Below are positions 31,797-36,968 of a DNA stretch of 36,968 nt, one piece after another. The notes under the pieces were generated by a model. That model did no database searches, had not been told where the DNA came from, and worked only from the letters and a program-made list of their open reading frames with translations. Made by a program: the position numbers and the translations under genes. Source of the stretch: JACCUZ01 sp038246575 (GTDB lineage Bacteria; Actinomycetota; Actinomycetes; JACCUZ01); contig JBBRVU010000020.1 in the NCBI GenBank assembly GCA_038246575.1, positions 1 through 36,968 of the forward strand, given 5' to 3'. Numbering within the stretch: position 1 is the first letter of the stretch; each line of letters begins with the position of its first letter.

Positions 31797-32368
31797 CGCC
31801 CGGTACTGGCACCCCCGCCCCCGTCGGGTTCATCCGACACACCTTCCCGAGATCGGCGTAGTCGCAGCATCGATCATCTGGGCTGTGGTCTTGCCCATCA
31901 CCGATGTCCAGTCCGAACAGCTGCGCCTGCTCCAAGGCGCACGAGCTGCTGACCACTGCGCGGATGTCGCACATCCTGGACTACGCGCCGAGTCCCTACG
32001 GTGGGCAGCCGACAACTGGCAGGTGTCGAGAAACCCCGCAGGCCAACGCGGAGATCCGGCAGGTGGCGGGCGAGGCGCACGCCCAGGTGGTCGGCAGCCG
32101 CCTCCTCGACCCGGGCGTCTGACCGGCTCGAGAGTCAAGCCCCGCCGTCCGGGGTCGGGCCCAGCGCACCGCGTGTGCAGTTCCGGAGCAGAGACGATCA
32201 TCAACAGGCACGCCAGCTACCGGATGCCGACGCACTTCGTCTGGGTGCGATGACCTGGAAAGGGCACCTGCATCGAAAATGCGTCTCCCCCGCCGCGTGA
32301 CCGCCATCCTGACGGTTCATGAGCGGTCGTTGCCGGCGAGATTTGATCGGCGGGTCCCGCTGCGCTTG
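31797..32368. other. intergenic stretch without a supported gene
   Basis: About 570 bp between convergent genes. Several short open frames exist on both strands, but none has a ribosome-binding site or leaderless signal together with protein-like sequence. A weak hairpin (CCCCG-CCGTC-CGGGG type) lies near 32139-32152. It may contain decayed sequence. Confidence 0.4.
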
Positions 32369-33022
32369 TCAGCGAAGGCTGAAGGGCGGGTAGGCGTCGG
32401 TGAGGAGCAGGAATGCGTAGGCCTGCACACGCATCCCCCAACGGCCGACCCCGACGACGTAGTCGAACAGTCCGCGCGGGTAGCGTCCGGTGAACAGGAT
32501 CGCGAACCAGGCGATCACCACTGCGACGAAGGCACCCAGCCCGAGGAACAGCAGCACGATGTAGTGGGGCAGGGCCAGGAGCCACTTGACCAGCGGTAGC
32601 CACCGGTTGAGGCCCTCGCGGGCGTCGGGGTAGTCCAGTTCGAGGTGGACGGACTGCTCGTCCTCGGTGGAGGGGTAGTGGTCGGTGAGCAACGCGAGGT
32701 AGGCGCCAACGCGCATCCCGAAGCGGTTGAACGCCAGGACGAAGTCGAACCACCAGCGTGGGTAGCGCTGCCGGAACAGGATCATCAGCGCCGTGGCGGC
32801 GAACAGCCCGCCGGCGATGCCGCCACCGGTGCTCCTCGTGCGCGAGATGACCTCGCCCGACTTGTAGATGACCGTGCTCGAGGTCGCGGCGGCACTGACC
32901 AGTGACAGCACGATGGCTATGGGAATGATGAAGAACACGCGCAAGAGCGTGCTGAACCGGTCCAGCTGGTCGGGGTAGTCGATCTCGAGGCGAGCGGCAT
33001 AGGTCTGCTGTGGCGCGTCCAT
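32369..33022 (-). CDS. DUF4389 membrane protein
   Basis: This 217-residue protein matches DUF4389, a small actinobacterial membrane family. Hydrophobic segments occur at about 25-48 (TLLRVFFIIPIAIVLSLVSAA), 66-80, and 150-175 (LVKWLLALPHYIVLLFLGLGAFVAVVIAWFAILF). Two related blocks (RYPRWWFDFVLAFNRFGMRVGAYLALLTDHYP and RYPRGLFDYVVGVGRWGMRVQAYAFLLLTDAYP) show the internal repeat of the family; each starts with RYPR and ends in LLTDxYP. ATG 33022 follows GAAGGGA. Function is unknown and there is no adjacent partner. Confidence 0.88.
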   Translation of the reverse strand: MDAPQQTYAARLEIDYPDQLDRFSTLLRVFFIIPIAIVLSLVSAAATSSTVIYKSGEVISRTRSTGGGIAGGLFAATALMILFRQRYPRWWFDFVLAFNRFGMRVGAYLALLTDHYPSTEDEQSVHLELDYPDAREGLNRWLPLVKWLLALPHYIVLLFLGLGAFVAVVIAWFAILFTGRYPRGLFDYVVGVGRWGMRVQAYAFLLLTDAYPPFSLR

Positions 33023-33304
33023 TGCGTCCCTTCCGTCCACCCTCCTGCCTACTCCTTGGTCCTCGGCCACGCCAGAGGCCCACCCGCTGTGGTGGCGTAC
33101 GTCCGGTCACACTCACGGCACCAGGCCGAGCCAATCGGACCTATTGCTGTGCCGCTCATTCCCGATCGGGGCGCCCCCAGGTGTGAATCGGCGAAGCTGG
33201 TCTCTACGCCGCGATAGACGCGGACCGCGGCGGGCTTCCGGTCGGCCTCACATACGTCCGCTCACTGGCCGCAGACGGTGTGTTGTTCGGCTGGCGTTGT
33301 TCCC

Positions 33305-33604
33305 TCAGGCGATGGACTCGAAGTGCAGGCGTAGGCCCAGCGCGCGGGACACCTTGAGGACGGTCGCGAAGCTTGGGTTGCCGTCGGCGGACAGGGCCTT
33401 GTAGAGACCCTCGCGGCTCATCCCCGCTCGGCGGGCGAGTTCGCTCACGTTGCCAGAGCGCGCAATGGCCCCCAGTGCCTGGGCGATCAGGACGGGGTCG
33501 TCGCCTTCGTCGATGACTGCCTCAAGGTATGCCGCGACGTCGTCGAAGGTGGCCAGGTAGTCGGCAGCATCGAAGGGGGAGAAGGTCTCACTCTTGTCGC
33601 TCAT
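33305..33604 (-). CDS. putative addiction-module antitoxin
   Basis: This 99-residue protein matches the 'putative addiction module antidote' family (COG3636, HigA-like): an N-terminal neutraliser region (SPFDAADYLATFDDVAAYLEAVIDEGDDPVLIAQALGAIARS) and a helix-turn-helix (VSELARRAGMSREGLYKALSADGNPSFATVLKVSRALGLRL). It lies directly downstream of a RelE/HigB-type toxin frame; the toxin stop in its original frame overlaps this ATG by 4 bp (ATGA), the usual layout of these modules. It would neutralise the toxin and repress the shared promoter. The start is ATG 33604; the antitoxin is intact while its toxin frame is broken. Confidence 0.86.
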   Translation of the reverse strand: MSDKSETFSPFDAADYLATFDDVAAYLEAVIDEGDDPVLIAQALGAIARSGNVSELARRAGMSREGLYKALSADGNPSFATVLKVSRALGLRLHFESIA

Positions 33605-33914
33605 CGGTCTCCTCCTTGTTTCGCTCGCCACTGCTGGGCGATGTCGTGCGCGGCCGCGATGTCAGCGCTCTGGGTCGACTTGTCACCGCCGCAGAGCAAC
33701 AGTATCAGCCGGTCACCTCGCGCAGGTAGTAGACGCGGTAGCCCGGTCCGTAGTTGATGCGGAGCTCGGAGATCCCGCCTCCGACTGGTTTGACGTCGCC
33801 CGGGTTGCCCGCGGCGAGCCGATTGATCCGGATCAGGACTCGTGCGGCAGCCCGGCGATCCTTCAGTTTGCCTAACCATCGATCGAACGTCGAGGACCTG
33901 ACGACGTCGACCAT
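33601..33914 (-). pseudogene. RelE/HigB-type toxin gene, frameshifted
   Basis: ATG 33914 opens a frame matching small RelE/ParE-like toxins: VVRSSTFDRWLGKLKDRRAAARVLIRINRLAAGNPGDVKPVGGGISELRINYGPGYRVYYLRE. It then stops early at 33705. The expected C-terminus, DRLILLLCGGDKSTQSADIAAAHDIAQQW, continues in the next frame to TGA 33601, which overlaps the antitoxin start. One base seems missing near 33716-33720, where CGCGAGGTGACC should read with one more G. If real, the toxin is inactive, missing its last third; a sequencing error in this G-run or programmed frameshifting are alternatives. In-frame the protein would be about 104 residues. Confidence 0.72.
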
Positions 33915-33935
33915 GTGTCAACTGTAGTTAACACA
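33914..33935. promoter_or_regulatory. inverted repeat at toxin start, predicted autorepression operator
   Basis: TGTGTCAAC (33914-33922) and GTTAACACA (33927-33935) are inverted with one mismatch around four bases. The repeat overlaps the toxin start codon and promoter region, the usual place for the antitoxin-toxin complex to bind. Confidence 0.6.
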
Positions 33936-34012
33936 TCTTCCCATGAGCAAGGGGCGCTAGGAGCCGGCGTTAGCGCACGACTAGTGCACGCCGTGGAGTA
34001 GGAGTTGATATC

Positions 34013-34102
34013 TGTGCAGGTCAGGCCGTGTTCTGGACGGCGCCCCCGGCAGGACTCGAACCTGTCGGCACGAGCCGTCACCTATCCGGGGTGACCTGCA
34101 CA
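34013..34102. repeat. 11-bp inverted repeat flanking tRNA-like sequence
   Basis: TGTGCAGGTCA (34013-34023) and its exact reverse complement TGACCTGCACA (34092-34102) bracket 68 bp that contain the tRNA 3'-end-like sequence. The arrangement sits 120 bp before a tyrosine integrase gene, where arm- or core-type binding sites would be expected. Confidence 0.75.
34039..34066 (-). other. mutated tRNA 3'-end fragment, probable att site
   Basis: On the minus strand the sequence reads as a T arm and acceptor 3' half: ACAGGTTCGAGTCCTGC followed by CGGGGGCGCC. It resembles the 3' end of a tRNA-Arg-type gene. The first T-stem pair is mismatched (A opposite C) and no 5' half, D arm or anticodon arm is present upstream, so it is not a functional tRNA. 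Tyrosine integrases commonly use tRNA 3' ends as attB and leave such copies. Confidence 0.65.
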
Positions 34103-34219
34103 AACGCCTGTCTACCTGCGATGATGTCCAAATTGGGGAGTGTCACTGGATATCACAATTGACCACAGTCAGACTCTGAGATGACACGCGGATAACACGA
34201 GTAGAGGGGGGCTGGAGCC

Positions 34220-35383
34220 ATGGCGGGACGCGAGGGCCGTCGCTCGTGGGGGTGGCTGCGGCGGACGGCCGCGGGCCGCTGGCACGCCTCGTACATCGGG
34301 CCCGACATGGTGCGCCACAACGCGCCGAGCACGTTCGACGCCAGGATGGATGCCGAAGCCTGGCTGGCCGCTGAGCGCCGGCTCATCGAGATCGACGGGT
34401 GGACCTCACCGGGGGAGCGCGTCAAGGCACGGCGGGGCGGTGTCACGCTGGCCGACTATGCGCCCGGCGCCGTGGAGCGTCGCCGCGTCCGTGGTGAGCC
34501 GCTGAAACCGCGCACGCGCGCGCTGTACCTCTCTCTCCTCGAGCGGGTGATCCTGCCCGACCTCGGATCCCGAGTGCTGCGATCAATCACGGTGGACGAG
34601 GTATCGCGCTGGTATGACCGGCTCGGCCCCGCGCATCCCACCCAGCGGGCCCACGCCTACGCGCTGCTACGCACCGTCATGGGACAGGCCGTGTCGGATG
34701 GGCTGATCCCCGCAAACCCGTGCCAAGTGCGCGGGGCCGGCCGGACCACACGGGTCCGACGTATCGAGGTCGCGACGCCTGACGAGCTCGAGCGGATCGC
34801 CGCGGGGATGCCCGAACGTCTGCGGCTGCTGGTCCTCCTCGCCGCGTGGTGCGGACTGCGCTACGGGGAGCTGGCCGAACTGCGCCGGGGCGACGTCGAC
34901 ATAGACGCGGGCGTGCTCTTCGTGTCTCGCGCCGTCGTCCGTGTCGACGGGGCATACGTCGTGGGCACCCCGAAGTCACACGCGGGGGAGCGGAGGGTTT
35001 CCATTCCGCCGCACCTGTGGCCCGCGGTTCGGGCGCACCTGGCCGAGCACACGGGCCCGAGCGTCGATGCCCTCCTCTTTGCACGTCCCGGGACGAATCG
35101 TCACCTTATCCATACGGAGGTGACGAAGCTTTACACCAAGGCCCGCGCTGCGGCCGGCCGCCCGGACTTGCGGCTGCACGACCTGCGGCACACCGGGGCA
35201 ACGTTGGCCGCACAGGCCGGGGCCACGCTGGCCGAGCTCATGGGGCGCCTCGGGCACTCCACACCGCAGGCCGCACTGCGCTACCAACACACCGCCCAGG
35301 GCCGAGACGCCGAGATTGCGCGGCTGCTGTCCGTCATGGCAGAGCCGCCGAAGAGGAGGAAGGGGCTCAGGGGAGCCGGCTGA
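34220..35383 (+). CDS. tyrosine-type site-specific integrase
   Basis: This 387-residue recombinase is a phage/ICE-type integrase. It has an N-terminal basic arm-binding region (WGWLRRTAAGRWHASYIGPDMVRH), a SAM-like core-binding domain (about 80-170, RALYLSLLERVILPDLGSRVL) and the catalytic domain with Arg214 (AAWCGLRYGELAELR), His320 and Arg323 (LHDLRHTGATL), His346 (GRLGHSTPQAALRYQHTA) and nucleophile Tyr355. All catalytic residues are present. ATG 34220 follows GGGGGGCTGGAG. It lies next to a tRNA-like fragment and inverted repeats but without other phage or conjugation genes in view, so the element is small, incomplete, or extends past the window. Confidence 0.95.
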   Translation: MAGREGRRSWGWLRRTAAGRWHASYIGPDMVRHNAPSTFDARMDAEAWLAAERRLIEIDGWTSPGERVKARRGGVTLADYAPGAVERRRVRGEPLKPRTRALYLSLLERVILPDLGSRVLRSITVDEVSRWYDRLGPAHPTQRAHAYALLRTVMGQAVSDGLIPANPCQVRGAGRTTRVRRIEVATPDELERIAAGMPERLRLLVLLAAWCGLRYGELAELRRGDVDIDAGVLFVSRAVVRVDGAYVVGTPKSHAGERRVSIPPHLWPAVRAHLAEHTGPSVDALLFARPGTNRHLIHTEVTKLYTKARAAAGRPDLRLHDLRHTGATLAAQAGATLAELMGRLGHSTPQAALRYQHTAQGRDAEIARLLSVMAEPPKRRKGLRGAG

Positions 35384-35587
35384 CGACACGCGGCACAAGG
35401 TGCCCGGTACATTGACGAATCCGTTTGGTGGACCGGTGACCCCAACAAAACGCGAGAAGTTACGTCGCAGAGCTCCCTGAAACGCGCGGCATGCGGCATG
35501 TGAGTGAAGGTGTCCACCTCTGTCATCGACAGATATTCGGCTGCACCAAGGAGCGCGCTGGTGTTGGCTCAATGCGTGAGCATCGCG

Positions 35588-36481
35588 ATGAGCACGCCGG
35601 GGGTTCAGGATCTCGAGCAGGTAGCCAACGTCCTCAGCGGGTGGCAGGAGGACAACGGGCCCCTGCATCTGCACCCCGGTGACCTTGGTTGGCACTCCTT
35701 GAGGGGCGCGGCGACGACGGCCCGTTCGCTGCGGGTCTGGTCATGCGAAGGGAACGTCGTCGCGATCGGACTCTTGGACGGTCCTGACGGGCTGCTGCGC
35801 ATGGCTGTCGACCCCGCCCTGCGCGAGGACGAGGAGCTGTCACGGCAGCTCTGCGCCGACGTCCAGAACACACAGCGTGGCGTCTTCGATGCCGGGAGCG
35901 CCATCGTCGAAGCAAGAGGCGCCAGGCGCTTCACTGAGCTGCTCGCGCAGGCAGGGTGGCGAACCGATGAGCCGTGGACGCCGTTGCATCGTGACCTCTC
36001 ACGCGCTGTGGACCAGGACCCGATCGAACGAGCCGGCGTGCGCATCGAGACCATCGGTCCGGATCGGGTCGACTCCTGGGTGGCTGTCCATTGGTCAGCG
36101 TTCAAGGGCACACCGTTCACCGAGCAGGACCGACGCGACTTCCGCGACTGGTGGCTGGCCATGGCCAACGGCCCGTTCTACCACCGGGCCCGCAGCCTGG
36201 CCGCGTTCGACGACCAGGACAACGCCGTCGCCGTCACAGCCGTGTGGTCGGCGGGGCCAGGTCGACCCGGGCTCATCGAACCCATGGGAGTGCACTGGGA
36301 CCACCGAGGACGCGGCTACGGCGTGGCCATCACGGTGGCCGCCGCGGCTGCTCTGCGCCAGATGGGATCCTCCAGCGCCATCGTGTGCGCCGAAAGCTCC
36401 AACACCGCGGCCGTGGCCACCTACCTCGCGGCCGAGTTCATCGCTCACCCACAGGTAGCCGACCTCCAACGAGGCGCCTGA
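35588..36481 (+). CDS. GNAT-family N-acetyltransferase
   Basis: This 297-residue protein has a GNAT acetyl-CoA-binding C-terminal domain: AVAVTAVWSAGPGRPGLIEPMGVHWDHRGRGYGVAITVAAAAAL carries the motif-A pyrophosphate loop (HRGRGYG), followed by SSAIVCAESSNTAAVATYLAAEF. The N-terminal half (NVLSGWQEDNGPLHLHPGDLGWHSL; GLLRMAVDPAL) looks like a second, degenerate GNAT domain, a common two-domain layout. It acetylates an unknown amine. ATG 35588 is chosen because the conserved N-terminus begins there; a GTG at 35504 would add 28 residues without a better ribosome-binding site. Confidence 0.82.
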   Translation: MSTPGVQDLEQVANVLSGWQEDNGPLHLHPGDLGWHSLRGAATTARSLRVWSCEGNVVAIGLLDGPDGLLRMAVDPALREDEELSRQLCADVQNTQRGVFDAGSAIVEARGARRFTELLAQAGWRTDEPWTPLHRDLSRAVDQDPIERAGVRIETIGPDRVDSWVAVHWSAFKGTPFTEQDRRDFRDWWLAMANGPFYHRARSLAAFDDQDNAVAVTAVWSAGPGRPGLIEPMGVHWDHRGRGYGVAITVAAAAALRQMGSSSAIVCAESSNTAAVATYLAAEFIAHPQVADLQRGA

Positions 36482-36545
36482 GCACATCGCGAGTTGTCAG
36501 GTCTTCCTCCCACATTTCACCTATCGCGGCAATAGCCTGCGGCGC

Positions 36546-36614
36546 GTGAGCACGCAGGACCCGACCTCAAGGCCCACGATCCCGTGGGACTGTGTCGACG
36601 CAGCTCTACGGTGA
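36546..36614 (+). CDS. possible leaderless 22-residue ORF
   Basis: TAGCCT (36533-36538) is followed after seven bases by GTG 36546, which opens a 22-codon frame (MSTQDPTSRPTIPWDC...) ending at TGA 36612-36614. The signal is as good as those before longer genes here. It may be a small protein, the remnant N-terminus of a decayed gene, or chance; nothing in the product suggests a function. Confidence 0.25.
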   Translation: MSTQDPTSRPTIPWDCVDAALR

Positions 36615-36627
36615 CGTTTTCATCACC

Positions 36628-36633
36628 GATAAT
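36628..36633 (+). promoter_or_regulatory. -10 element of leaderless phosphotransferase promoter
   Basis: GATAAT is one base from the TATAAT consensus and lies seven bases before ATG 36641. It overlaps an upstream in-frame ATG (36632), which it therefore argues against. Confidence 0.55.
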
Positions 36634-36640
36634 GCGTCGC

Positions 36641-36968
36641 ATGCAGGCGGACTGGGTGGCCCGAGCGCGGGAGTCGTTCGACCTCGGGCGCGAGGATGTC
36701 TCGATTACTCTTGGTGCGCGGGGCGCACGGGGGCAGGTGTGGCGCTTGACGGCTAAAGGTCGGGTTTACGCGCTCAAGCACGTGTCTTCTGGTCCACCGC
36801 CTTCGCAGGGAGAAGTGGAGAGCGAGGTGAATTTTGCGCGGCGAGCCGCAGCAGCAGGAATCTGCCTCCCGGCTAGCTACCCCGATCGCAACGGAGAGTA
36901 CGTCGTGCCGCTCGCGAACGGGCGGTGGCTGCGGCTGTATGACTGGATCGAGCTGCGCGGTGCCGACC
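36641..36968 (+). CDS. APH-like phosphotransferase (partial, cut by window end)
   Basis: The frame is open from ATG 36641 to the end of the window (109 complete codons). The product begins MQADWVARARESF and has a kinase-like N-lobe: LTLGARGARGQVWRLTAKGRVYALKHV, with a Gly-rich loop and the ATP-binding Lys in ALKH, followed by ESEVNFARRAAAAGICLPASYP, the helix-C equivalent with its Glu, and a WLRLYDWIEL strand at the hinge. This matches aminoglycoside-phosphotransferase-family enzymes, whose catalytic HxD motif would lie beyond the window. Codons here are less GC-biased at third positions than in the core region, suggesting transfer. Whether it acts on an antibiotic or another small molecule cannot be told. 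Confidence 0.72.
   Translation, partial: MQADWVARARESFDLGREDVSITLGARGARGQVWRLTAKGRVYALKHVSSGPPPSQGEVESEVNFARRAAAAGICLPASYPDRNGEYVVPLANGRWLRLYDWIELRGAD

Noticed and set aside
31904..32122. A 72-codon plus-strand frame in the stretch after the MDR gene.
   Set aside because: No ribosome-binding site or leaderless box, and the product is not recognisably protein-like over most of its length.
34039..34066. A functional tRNA gene at this position.
   Set aside because: Only the T arm and acceptor 3' half are present, the T stem has a mismatch, and no D or anticodon arm lies upstream on the minus strand.

Overview
The window is about 70% G+C and looks like chromosomal DNA of a high-GC actinobacterium. 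Gene content (hmgA, clpS followed by a DUF2017 gene, murI with an Rv1339-like phosphodiesterase, orn, PrsW), GTG starts, GTGA/ATGA gene overlaps and many leaderless promoters all fit. Within Actinobacteria I infer Micrococcales, possibly Intrasporangiaceae; no rRNA or other decisive taxonomic marker is present.

Region 1 (about 160-17,400) is mostly core chromosome. It opens with three small unknown genes and homogentisate dioxygenase (hmgA). A housekeeping block follows: clpS, a DUF2017 gene, a convergent GT4 glycosyltransferase, then murI, an MBL-fold phosphodiesterase, rph and rdgB. This keeps the gene order of mycobacterial Rv1331-Rv1332 ... Rv1338-Rv1341, with a glycosyltransferase where mycobacteria carry other genes. 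Next come tRNA-Leu(UAG), a Bcp peroxiredoxin, a DUF3618 protein, a small family protein, a 1008-residue secreted subtilase, a lipoprotein, tRNA-Lys(CUU), a CopC-like protein, tRNA-His(GUG), orn, a PrsW-family membrane protease and an M20 amidohydrolase. A very strong hairpin separates the convergent subtilase and lipoprotein genes.

Region 2 (17,400-20,900) is a junction zone. It has a lipoprotein, an orphan glutamine-synthetase-like enzyme whose 3' end is duplicated as a 20-bp direct repeat 90 bp downstream, a zinc-ribbon-like protein, a pair of 13-bp repeats and the frameshifted remnant of an IS481-like transposase.

Region 3 (20,922-27,416) is one minus-strand carbohydrate operon: two ABC permeases, a lipoprotein substrate-binding protein, a LacI regulator and a family-2 glycoside hydrolase. 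Every junction is a 4-bp start/stop overlap. A perfect 32-bp palindrome just upstream of the first gene is the obvious LacI-type operator. No ATPase is encoded, so a shared one elsewhere is expected.

Region 4 (27,766-36,968) is accessory in character: a methyltransferase; a serine hydrolase coupled to a TetR regulator and divergent from an MDR oxidoreductase with paired 16-bp AGTAC repeats between them; a DUF4389 membrane protein; a toxin-antitoxin pair whose toxin frame is broken; a mutated tRNA 3'-end sequence beside a tyrosine integrase (probable attachment site); a GNAT acetyltransferase; and the start of an APH-like phosphotransferase cut by the window end.

I did not find a clearly new multigene defence or biosynthetic system. 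The items most worth following are the LacI operator, the duplicated 3' end of the glutamine-synthetase-like gene, the tRNA-like att region, the broken toxin with intact antitoxin, and the recurrent leaderless-promoter signature, which fixes many start codons.
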